Part shown: positions 46,145 through 57,804 of the stretch, one piece after another
How positions within the stretch are numbered: position 1 is the first letter of the stretch
Layout of the letters: each line of letters begins with the position of its first letter
Assembly (NCBI GenBank): GCA_028751875.1
Contig: CM054145.1
Span: 46,587,807-46,651,806, forward strand
Reading direction: 5' to 3'
Source of the DNA: Rapana venosa
Lineage: Eukaryota > Mollusca > Gastropoda > Neogastropoda > Muricidae
DNA length: 64,000 nt
Position numbers and translations under genes: made by a program
Notes under the pieces: model-generated
The model's input: the letters and a program-made list of their open reading frames with translations, nothing else
What the model was told of the DNA's origin: nothing
Databases searched by the model: none

Positions 46145-46271
46145 CTCACACACACACACAACACACGCCTCATACATGCATGCACGCTTCCACTTCCACT
46201 CATTTTGCGTATAAAATTTCGTCGACAAAACGAGAAGCAAATCATTCGATGATGCTGTCCAGTTTAGGATG
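45651..46271. other. Non-coding with (GACA)n and (CT)n tracts
   Basis: (GACA)n lies at 45806-45840 and (CT)n at 46051-46142, followed by CA. The remaining sequence matches nothing I recognise. Confidence 0.6.
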
Positions 46272-46612
46272 CTAGAGTCCTGTCAGTATAGATAGCATCC
46301 CCACCTTCTGGACATTCTGTGCTAGGAATCCTCTTTTTGCCCCTTTCCTCGTTTCTGCCTTGTTCCTTTTCTTACTGTCACCTCCTTCTTGTCTATTTTT
46401 CCCCCTGCCTTCTTGGTCCATTTTTCCCTGCCTTTTTTTCACCAGAAAAACTTAAAAGATAACACTTCTCGCCCATGCCGAAGTCAGATGCACTGAACCT
46501 GACATGTCAGGCGCTTAACCGGGCAGCGCAACGCATTATCGCTCACATGACAGACAGCAATAAACTGAATGATAACTTATTGGTTGTCTGAGCGTTCGAC
46601 GAAGAAGAGAGA
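46272..46612 (-). repeat. Dispersed repeat R3 (reverse copy)
   Basis: This is the reverse complement of the element at 10471-10800. It starts at GATAGCATCCCCACCTTCTG and ends at GCGTTCGACGAAGAAGA. The MITE at 46628 begins just beyond its end. Confidence 0.75.
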
Positions 46613-46619
46613 ATTCGAT

Positions 46620-47289
46620 GATGATAGGGGTCGGCCCGCTATTGCGCGGGCCCGATATTGCAGGGGCCCGCTATTGCGCGACAGTGTAGACGCAGCCTGG
46701 GGAATACTGTACTGACAATAATATGCGATGCAGCCTAAGGTACAGGGCCGCCTAAGGTGTAGTAAACGTTGCAGCCTACGTACGATGCAGTAAGGCTGCA
46801 ACCTATATTATACCTTAGGTGACACTGTCGTTTTATACTTTAGGCTGCTAATCTTCATGGCAAAGACAATGCATATTTTTAAACAATAAAGGGAAATAAA
46901 GAGGTGTCACAGTTTTTTTTATTCCACAAAATCACTTTTGCAATCCCAACATTCAAAGCATCGAGCTCAAAACCACTACTTTATAAACAAATCTCAGGTG
47001 GTCATAATATGATACCAACAAATAAACTGGCAAAGAAAATGTTGATATATTGAAAATGAATTCAAAACATAACACGGCATCCTGAAATCATCTTTCGTCT
47101 TCTCAACTTCTCAATAAAAAAAATAACTAAAGTAACTTGGAAGAACAAAATTAATACATGAGGAAATGCCAGTCATTTTTCGCATTTTCCGAAAACCTGG
47201 ACAAAATGAACTTTTTCGCTTCTTCGTTCCGCAATAGCGGGCCCCCGCAATAGCGGACCGCGCAGTAGCGGGCCCGCCCCCGATGATAG
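46620..47289. mobile_element. Non-autonomous DNA transposon (MITE) with GC-rich inverted ends and 8-bp target duplication
   Basis: The element body is 46628-47281 (654 bp). The left end reads GGGTCGGCCCGCTATTGCG and the right end, in reverse complement, GGGGGCGGGCCCGCTACTGCG; the similarity continues inwards for about 55 bp (GGGGCCCGCTATTGCG). Both sides carry GATGATAG (46620-46627 and 47282-47289). The interior is AT-rich, codes for nothing recognisable, and has a patch of repeated GCAGCCTAAGGT-type palindromic words at 46690-46850. Eight-base duplications occur in hAT, P, Merlin and some other superfamilies; I cannot assign one. Confidence 0.88.
46918..46923 (-). promoter_or_regulatory. Possible poly(A) signal AATAAA for the minus-strand gene
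   Basis: This is the first AATAAA that I see on the minus strand below the stop codon at 47530. It lies inside the MITE. Whether it is used is unknown. Confidence 0.25.
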
Positions 47290-47529
47290 ACCTACTTACT
47301 GTTCAGTCCTACAGCCCAGGCAATGACTAGGGCCACTCCACGATTTTAACAGAAAAAAGACAGAAATACCTGATTAATAAATAAGCAGCAACTACTACCA
47401 CACAAAAAAATATCAACAACAGCATCAACACTGTCAATAATAATAATAACAACAAATTCAAAGCAAAACCAGTTCAGATCAATGAAATCACACGACAATC
47501 TCCACGCTTTTCCGACCAAAGGCCCGTCA

Positions 47530-47980
47530 CTACGGAAGAGGACTCTTAGAGGGCAGTTCTCCCGCTTCCGGTACCCCTCCACCCGACGCCATCATGTCGT
47601 GCTGGTACCCGGGTGGCGGCAGCGGTGGCGGCATGATCTCCTCCCCAGAGGCCCCGTAGCGAGGCGGGAGGTTGTCCATGTGCCCGCCTCCCCATGCTGA
47701 CCCGGTGACGGAGCTCATCCGCACAGTGGGGCCTCCCGCAGCTGTAGAGGCGCCCTGGACACGCCGGTAGCGCCGGTACAAGAGGACCCCAGAAAGACGA
47801 GCACGCCCACGAAGAGGACGGCGGCAATGCCCAGGCCTGCTTTCACAGAGCTGCTGCCGGATGGGGCTGCCTGACGTGGCGAGGATTGGCCCTGATGGCG
47901 AGGGTGTGGAAGAGGGTGGGGGTGAGGGTGAGGGTGAGGATGTGGGTGCTCTGTGGGCTTGTGCATCTTGTGGGAGTGAA
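47530..47980 (-). CDS. Last exon: His/Pro stalk, transmembrane helix, cytoplasmic tail with PPxY
   Basis: The acceptor is CCCTCTCCCTAG|TT. The exon encodes a stalk with alternating HPHPHPHP, then SSSVKAGLG and the helix [14 protein letters not shown], then a basic stop-transfer RRYRR and a tail ending ELPSKSPLP and TAG (47530-47532). The tail has NLPPRYG, a PPxY motif of the kind bound by WW domains, and PPPLPPPGY. The frame changes in the middle of the helix: near 47787 the genome has four G (minus strand) where five are needed to pass from VFLG to VLLYRR. With that base the exon length (452) fits phase 1 exactly, so a homopolymer error is likely. Confidence 0.8.
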
Positions 47981-49920
47981 CTAGGGAGAGGGAGGGGGGA
48001 GAGGGGGGAGGAAGACAATAAAGAATTTTTTTGATCACTGAATAAAAATTGTGGACGTAAAATTTCTTAGTAAGGGTATGATGTGTGTTCTTTCCAAAAC
48101 AAAAAAATAAAACACAAAATTTTTGTTTACTGTGAGGTTTTATTTGAGTCACCTTCACCTATCCCGTAGTCCCGTGGACCGTGTGGGGGGTACCAATGCA
48201 GATTTTGCAAGCAGCTTCCTCCACTCCCCTGCGGGTCCTCTGCTGTCCATAGCAAATCGTTCCACTCAAGTCCAGCCCACTCTCTGGTGTTGTCTTCCCA
48301 TCGTTTTCTCTGTCTGCCTCTTCGTCTCCCCTCCTTGATTTGATTACTCTCTCTTTCTCTCTCTCTCTCTCTTCAAGTGTCCGGTCTGGTCCTGCAGGAC
48401 ATCGACGATCATGGCTCTCCAATCTTCCTGTTCTCGGTCCCTCTCATGAGCTCATGTTGGTGCCCTCTTTGTTCGTTGCGAATTTGTTTAAGCTGTCTGT
48501 GATTTTGTGCGTTTGTCTTCCTCTGCTCTTGTTTTCCACAGTTTTGCCACTCCATAACAGTTTCTCTAGTCCGTCAGCCCTGATTTATGGCCGAAAAATT
48601 TGAGCTGTCTTTCTCTGATGGTGTTTGAGAAGGGATCTCTTGTACCCAGCCATTTCCATTACTTCTGCATTTGTTTTCCTTTTTGTCCATGAGACTTTCA
48701 TGATTCTCCGGATGAACCACATTTCCACTGCTTCTAGTCGCTGTTCTGTGTCCTTGGCTAGGGTCCAGCACTCACATCCGTACAGAAGAATGGACCATAC
48801 GTAGGCTCTCAAAACATGGATCTTTGTCTTGAGGCTTATCTTACTGTTGGTAAAAATGCATTTCATGTTGTTAAAAGTTGCCTTAGATTGACCGATTCTC
48901 TTCTTGATTTCTGTGTCACACTTGCCGTCCGGGGTGATAGTACAACCAAGGTATTTAAAGGTGTTTACTTGTCTGATTCTCTCTCCTTTACAGGCTATGT
49001 TGCATTGTGGTATAACAGCTTTTTTTCGAGATCACCATGCATTCTGTCTTCTTTGCATTGAGCTGTAATCCTTTCTTTTCACTTTCGTCTGTTACTGTTG
49101 TTAAAATCTTTTGCAGTTTTTCTTCAGAGTCAGCGATAAGGACTGTGTCATCTGCATATCTCAGGTTGTTGATGTTGTGGCCACCTACACTAATTCCCTC
49201 ATGATTCTCAATATTTCGTAGAATTATTTCACTATATACATTAAATAAATCAGGCGAGAACACGCAGCCCTGCCTCACACCCCTGCAGATTGGTCTATAT
49301 TGACTGATGTCATTGTCGACTCTAATGGCTGCCTCCTGTTCCCAATATATATTTCTGAGGACTCGAAGATCTTTCCCGTCGATGTATAGCCCTGCCAGAA
49401 TATCAAACAAGTCGGAGTGTCGTACTTTGTCGAACGCTTTTGAGTAGTCAATGAAGCAGAGGTAGAGGTCTTTCTGGACCTCGATGGATCTTTCCATGAG
49501 AGTTTTCAATGCGAAGATTGCATTTCTGGTGCCTTTGTCTGCCATGAATCCAAATTGCGTTTCTGATATTTCTAGGAGTATTTTATTTCTCATTCTCTTC
49601 ATGAGTATTCGTAAAAGAACTTTGGTGAGGTGATTTGATTACACACGTTAAATTAAAAAATTTACAACCAAAGAATTCCCACCATTCTCACAGACTGGTT
49701 GAGTTGGTTTCTATTACAGTTACAGCAAACTGAAAGCCAAGGAAGTGGGTTCTGGTCACAAACCAAAAAAAGTTTTGATTGTCCAATTATGCTGTAGGTA
49801 TATTTGAAGAATGGCAATGAGCTGAGGAATGAAAAGATGTTTCAAGTAGCCTACTCTTTCCACACTGTGGTTTTTATACATATCATCATCGATGCATTAT
49901 TATTATTATTATTATTATTA

Positions 49921-49963
<43 letters not shown>

Positions 49964-50041
49964 CATCATCATCAGTAGCAGCAGAAGCAGCAGTATCCTT
50001 AGTAGCAGCAGCAGCAGCAGCAGTAGTAGCAGCAGCAGCAG

Positions 50042-50077
<36 letters not shown>

Positions 50078-53000
50078 CACTACCACTACTACTACTACGA
50101 CTACTACGACTACTACTACTACTACTACTACTATTACGACTACTACTACTACGACGACTACTACGACGACGACTACTACGACTACTACTACTACTTACTA
50201 CTACTACTACCACCACCACCACCATCCTCACCACCACCATCCTCACCACCATCATCATCGCCATTGCTGCTCCTCACGCTCTCGCCACTTAGGGAACCTA
50301 CCCACGGTGACGGTGAAGGAGCATCGCGCCACGTTGCCCTCAAAGTCCTCTGCCCAGTAGTCGATGATGTAGTCGCCGGGAGGGAGGTGCTGGCCGGGGT
50401 GGCGGGCGGAGGTGGGGGAGGTCTTCAGCCCCACGTTGTCCCTGGCCACAGGCAAGGGCCAGGAGGCCGGCAGGTCCGCGGACTCCACGAAGTTCATGGG
50501 ACAGGTGATGAACTTGGGAGGCTCCGTGTCTGCCGGCAGTAGGTAAAGGTAAAGGAGTCCCATAACCTAAAAGGTCGTAGGGGAGCGAGGAGGCGTCAGA
50601 GACCTCACTTGTCTAGGGCCAGCATATTGAGGGCGGCACCCATCTCCTCTCCCTCGCTGCTTTACCTTCCCTGACCCTAAAGAGGGCAGGTACCCATTTA
50701 CAGCTGGGTGAACTGGAGGGAACTGTACTTGAAGCCAAGGCGCGCAAACGGTCACCCATCCATCTGGTAACCACGCTCGACGCTGCTTAACTTGGCTGGG
50801 GGAAAGCGAGTGCTCCGACCACTGAGCTATCCCGTCCCCATGCCGGCAGAGGGCAGAGAAAGAGACACTTCTGTCTATTTATCTATTTATTTATTTATTT
50901 ATTTTCTTTATTTATTCTTTTATTTCGAGGATAATGGAATAAGCAGTCATGTGCTTTTTTTTAAAATTTTACATCCAGTCCCCGTGTATATGAATTTTTT
51001 GTAAATTTTGTCATCCGTTCCCACGGGCACACAATATCTTACTCTTCCGAAAAGCGGAATGGGTTTTTAACGTGAGCGCAAGATGTTCTGCGCGTGTTTG
51101 TACACGGAACCTCCGTTTTCTTCTTTAATTTAACGTCTTTTCACATTAAGTGATAATTATTAGGAACCTCGGTTTATAGTCTCATCCGAAGGACTGTTGG
51201 GGAGAGTGGAGTCGGTACTGATGTTAACTCCAGCGGAAAAATCCTCTTGAACCCGGGTCAGCAGATCACGAGCGCATCACTCTAACCACTAGGCTATCCC
51301 GTCTCCCTAATACTAAGACATTCATAGAGACACTTTTACATGTATATTTTAGCAGAATTAAAGATGTCAATGTCATTTTGAACTGTCTCGTTGAAACTAA
51401 CTATTGACATGAAGGCATCACCTTATTTTCAAAGTAGCTGATGTGTATGTATCGTGCTATAGCCCAGTGGGACCATCTGTCTTCAAGCCCGCGTATCCAT
51501 GAAGTCATGGGTTCGCATCTCAGCAGTGTCTGATGAATTAAGGGTGGGGATTTTTACGATCGGCCAGGTCAACTTAAAGTGCAGACCTGTCAGTTCCTTC
51601 ATTCCTTTTTGTGTATATACACATGAAGGAGATTAAATATGCACGTTATAGATCCCGTAATTCATGTCGCTCAGTGGGTTATGGAAACACGAACATACCT
51701 AGCATGCATCCTGTTCATAAAATGAGATGCTCTGAAGTCTAAATTTATTAGTGGGTTGACCTCCTGCAGAGTTACAAGCACAGCAGAGGAGCAATCACTA
51801 CGCATCCCATCTAGTAAGGGAACGCAGAGAAGAAGAAAAAGGAAAGAGATATGTGTATGACAATATGCATTTTCAGCAGAGTTAATGATAACAATGTCAT
51901 TTTGATCCATTCACTTGAAACCTAAACGTGTAAGCATGCACTATTTTCAAAGTAACTGATAATGTCTGCCAGCTGCCAAATGAAATTACATAATGTTTTG
52001 TTATTTGAGCACACTTTCAACCGTTGGCTTGTTGTTGCTGACAATGCTCCTGTCTATTATAACCATCCTTTTCTGAACTAACATTTCTTGAAACCAAGGT
52101 CTAGTGGATGGGGAAAAGTTTCGGGGCACAGACGGGTGCAAACAGGTATTCAATTTATTAATTACAACAAATTCAACATCAACAAATAATGACAACAAAA
52201 ACCACCAACACCACTTCCAACCACCATTCACCACCAGCCACCACTACCAACAACCAAACCACCACTTTAACTCTTTCAAGCCGCACCTCGCACTCGGATA
52301 TGGAAGACGCACTCAGCGAAGTTGCCTCTGCCGTCAAAGTCAGAAGCTGCAGAGAGGAGGTGGTAGTTCTCATCCCCAACCCCGGCCCTGAAGCGATCAT
52401 CGGACAGGAGCACGTTCAGCCGCTTCCCCTCACAGTCCTTGGCGATCAGGGTCATGTTAACCTTTGCCACGTTGCTGCCAGGCTCCACGTCGAAGACGAC
52501 CTCCTCTTTGGGGCAGTTGACGAAGTACGGGTCTGGAATGAGTTAATCGCAGGTTGACAAAGTAGCGTAAGCGTCTGGAACGAGTTAATCTAGGGGTGGT
52601 TGGTTTTTTTTTTGGTTTGGGGGAAGGGAAGGTAGGGTGATGGTGGGTGGAGAGAGGGTTGATATGTTGGTTGGTTGTTTAGTTAAGATGGGTGCCTGGG
52701 TGGGTGAAAAGGTGGCTGGTTGGTTGGTTCATTGATTGGTTGGCTGAGGGGTTGGTTGGTGGGGTAGGTGGTGGGTGTCAGGGGGTTGTGGCTGGTTTGT
52801 GGGATTGGTTGGTGGGTGTGGTCGTTGCTTGCTTTCCCATTGTCATTCATCCTGTCATTCGTTGCTGACATCTTTGTTCGTTGCTTTTAACTGCTGCACT
52901 ATACACGTATGTGTGTGTGTGCATATGCGTGCGTGTGTGGTGCGTATGTGTGTATGCACATGTATGTGTAGACACATCATTGGTGTGTGTGTGTGTGTGT

Positions 53001-53326
53001 GTGTGAAGTTGGTGTGTATATAATTATGTGTGTGCGTGTGTGCGTGTGAGGTCGTGCCTTTATATTTGAATGCTAATATATACATGCATGAAAATAGGTG
53101 CGCTTATGAATGTACCTCACTGTACTTGCGTCACAGCTACACACACGCATACAGCTGAAAGGTGCATCAGTGAACAAGTAAACAAACAGACAGACACAGA
53201 CAGACTGACAGACAGACAGACAGACAGAGGAACGGAGAAAACTTTTCGTTCTTACCTTCGTATTTATCGCCACATAAGTTGGAAGACTTATCGTCTGAAA
53301 ATGTTCACACACACACACCACACACA

Positions 53327-53379
<53 letters not shown>

Positions 53380-53734
53380 ACACACACTTAGAGTTTACAC
53401 TACAGATCATAGAAACACACACAAAAAAGCCCAACCCACCTTTAAATCACAGACAAAGAGTAGGCTACTAAAGTAAAGACAACGAATAAGGCGTATTTCC
53501 ACCTTTCTTTTATGTAGTCGACGCATCATTTTCTTTCCATTTTGAGAGGGAGGGCTCACAAATCCCAAGTTGTTTGGCATGTCAGTTTGGCTGACAGAGA
53601 GGTTTTTAGTTCCGTTTAGGAAGCAGGAGGAAGTGAGGATGGCAATTTCTACAGAGTTCTGGCTCTTTTATGGCGTTCTGTTTCAAGGGTTTTTAAAATT
53701 TGATTTTATTTTTTAAATTAATTTATTTGACTAA

Positions 53735-53767
<33 letters not shown>

Positions 53768-55685
53768 TTACAAATTATAAGCTCATTTACGACATTCCAT
53801 TTTACAGCGACAATTTTCAGAGTTCAAACACATTTCACGACACTAATCTAATAAGATGACAAGTTTCAAAGCGTGCAAGCACATTTTGTGACACTATTCC
53901 ATTTTAGGACGACAAGTTTCAAAAAGCTCTAACACATCGACGACACTATTCCATATCAAGGTGGACAAGTTTCACAAAGTTCAAGCATATTTACGACCCT
54001 AATTCATTTTAAGATGATACGTTTCACGAATTTCAAACACATTTGTGACACAATTCCATATTAAGATGACACGTTTCACGAATTTCAAACACATTTGTGA
54101 CACTATTCCATTTTAAGATGATACGTTTCGCGAATTTCAAACACATTTGTGACACTATTTCATTTTAAGATGATACGTTTCCCGAATTTCAAACACATTT
54201 GTGACACTATTTCATTTTAAGATGATACGTTTCCCGAATTTCAAACACATTTGTGACACTATTCCATTTTAAGATGACACGTTTCACGAATTTCAAACAC
54301 ATTTGTGACACTATTCCATTTTAAGATGACACGTTTCACGAATTTCAAACACATTTGTGACACTATTCCATTTTAAGATGACACGTTTCACGAATTTCAA
54401 ATACATTTGTGACACTATTCAATATTAAGATGACACGTTTCACGAATTTCAAATACATTTGTGACACTACTCCATTTTAAGATGACACGTTTCACGAATT
54501 TCAAACACATTTGTGACACTATTCCATATTAAGATGACACGTTTCACGAATTTCAAACACATTTGTGACACTATTCAATATTAAGATGACACGTTTCACG
54601 AATTTCAAGCTCATTTGTGACTCAATTCCATTTTAAGACAAGTTTCACAAATTCAAGCACATTTACAACACAATTCCATATTAAGATGACACGCTTCACA
54701 AAGCTCTTGCTCATTTACGACACTATTCCCTTTTAAGATGACAAGTTTCACAGAGGTTTCACAAACCTCTAACACACTGACATCACTATTCCATTTTCAT
54801 GCTGACAAGTTTGTCACAGTTCTAGCACATCTTCGACATTACTTCATTATTACGATGACAAAGTTTCACAACTGCAGTTCAAGCAAATCGAGGACCCTGC
54901 TTTAATGAAGAGTCTACATGTGACCACTGCCTTCAAGTCGAACTGACCTGCCATCTTCCAGCAACTTTGCACACCCTCTGGAGCAATGGTCTAGAGGCAA
55001 CGCGTCTATCTAGAAAGCTAAAAATCCGGGTCGGAGGTGTGCGGTGGTTCGAATCCCGTTTGAACCCAAAACTCCACCCCACCCCCCATCCCCATCCATT
55101 AGATCATGAGTGGTGGTCTGGGCGCTAGTCTTTCGGATGAGACAAAAAACCGCAAAAAAAAATCCCCACGGCAACAAGAGAGTGGTCCCTGGCAAAACAT
55201 TCTGTAGAAAAAAAGCTACTCTGATAAGGAAACAAATACAGTTGCAGACAGGAAAAATAAAAATAATAAAAATGGGTGGCGCTGCTTTTGTGGCGACGCG
55301 CTCTCCCTAGGGAGAGCAGCCCGAATTTCATGCAGAGAAATCTGCCGTGACTTAAAAGTGGTATAAATAAATAAATACATACATAAATGAATGAATAAAT
55401 ACAATACAAACATGGACAACAACTACTATAACCAGTAATGGACGCCGCCATCATCGCCTCGTCACTCGCTCATAATAACAATAATAATAATAATAATAAT
55501 AAATGGAACTTATATAGCGCTATATCTTGCAAAGACAAATCAAAGCGCAATGCATTCAACCTAACCTTACACAGTCATACAACCAATGACAAATAATCAA
55601 TAGTTCAAACAGATATTTACAAACATGGTACGCTGCAGACCAAATCTATGAAATACAATTGCAATAGTCACATGTTTTTCAAAAA

Positions 55686-55753
<68 letters not shown>

Positions 55754-57563
55754 CACACAGGTCATAATTATACTTTAGCAGGGTGACAGGGACATAGGTT
55801 AGTGAAGGGTGGGATAGTTCTGATATGAAACAGGAGGGGGGGACATCTTAGGTTTGAAATAAATGAAAATGTCTTGAGGCTGGATTTTTACCATGGCATA
55901 CGGGGCAGCAGGAGTCTGGAGGAGTGGTGATGTTCTTGCAGCCGCTGGGCAGCTGGGGGCACATCAGGCGAGTGCATTCGATAGTGCCCTGCAGCAGCCC
56001 CGTGTGTGTCTCGTTGCACGTGCAGAGACGACAGGCGTCTGGGCTGAAGATGCTACCTATATCGTACGTTTCGTTGCTGTGACACACACACACACACACA
56101 GCACACACACACACGCACACACATACACACAAGCATACGCGCGCACGCACATACACACATGCATGCACGCACAAACACACACACATACACACAACCATAC
56201 GCGCGCACGCACATACACACGCATGCACGCACACGCATGCACACACACACACAAGCACGCACACATGCACGCACGCACAAGCGCACGCACGCGCAAGTTC
56301 ACACACACATTTTCTTTTATCTTGTTGAAATGATTGCGCAGCAAGCGAAAGACGTGATTCTTTTTTTTCGTTTCTTTTTTTTTACAGATAGACTAAAAGA
56401 CATAGAGAAAGAAGACAGAAAACACAAAACACACACATGGACACAGACAGATAGACAGTGACAAAGGCACAAAGACAGACAGGCAGTACCACGCAAGGAA
56501 GATGGAGAGAAAGGTAGACAACAGGGTAGAACATATAAATCATCGAATGAATGAAAAATGAGTAAATGAATGACTAAGTAAGTAACCAACTAAATCAGGA
56601 AGTAACGAACAAAATTCAATCCCACATTCACTCACTTAAGCAATATGTACACTCTTATTCAAACGAGAGGGGAAAATCCTAGATACACGTACTCAACATT
56701 GTTTTGTTGTTGTTTTTGTTATTATTAGTGGCAAGTCTTTTTTATTAACAGGGAGAAAAAAAATGCAGATATTGTCAGAAATACAGCTAACCAACCAACC
56801 AGTTTACCAACCAATCAACCAACCAACCAACCAACCAGTTAACCAACTAACCAGTTAACCAACCAACCAACCAACCAATCAGTTACCCAACCAACCAAAC
56901 AACCAACCAATCAACCAACCAACCCCTAAAAGTCCTTCAGATGAGACTATAAACCAAGGTCCCATGTGCGAAGGCACGCAGAACACCTTGCGCGCACGCT
57001 AAAACCCTCCAAAACTATTTAAAGCAAAACCCGTTCCGTTTTTCGAAAGAGTAGGCCATCGCGTACCGGTGGGAACGGATGACAACATTTACAAAACGGC
57101 ATACACACGAAGATTGGATGTAAAAGAAACACACACAAAACAAGCACATGAGTTCTTATTCCATTATTCTCGAAATAAAGGAATAAATTTAAAAAATAAA
57201 TAAAACCAACCAAGCAACCAACCCACCAAGCAACCAACCCACCAAGCAACCAGCCAGCCAGCCAACCAACCAAGCAGCCACCCAAATCCCCGAAAAGGAA
57301 ACGACTAACTTGTATGTGCAGGTGACATTGGGCTGCACAGGGTCCACACATTTGCTCCGGTAACAGTTTCCGCGGCAGCATTTCTTGTTGCCCTCGCAAT
57401 CCTCGTCGTGTGAGCATTCGTATTTTCCCATGTACCACAAGCATGGGCCATCCCCAATGTCGTTCATTGCCGGACACGCTCCCTCTCTGTCCTCTGTCGT
57501 GTCCATCCATCACATTGATGGCATCAATCGAGTGAGAAGTTCAGCACATTCTTGGGGTTATAT

Positions 57564-57640
<77 letters not shown>

Positions 57641-57692
57641 CTCTCTCTCTCTCTCCATCTTATCTCTCTCTCTACCTATCTATCTACTACTA

Positions 57693-57728
<36 letters not shown>

Positions 57729-57773
57729 ATCTATCTATCTATCTATCTATCTATATCTATCTATCTATCTATC

Positions 57774-57804
<31 letters not shown>

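Noticed and set aside
50264..50542. Plus-strand open frame of 92 residues
   Set aside because: It is antisense to the HYR exon, whose minus-strand translation has clear domain features.
54985..55060. Possible tRNA gene (good A and B boxes)
   Set aside because: The segment is the head of SINE family A, followed by the family body seen in other copies; no intact cloverleaf or terminator was found.
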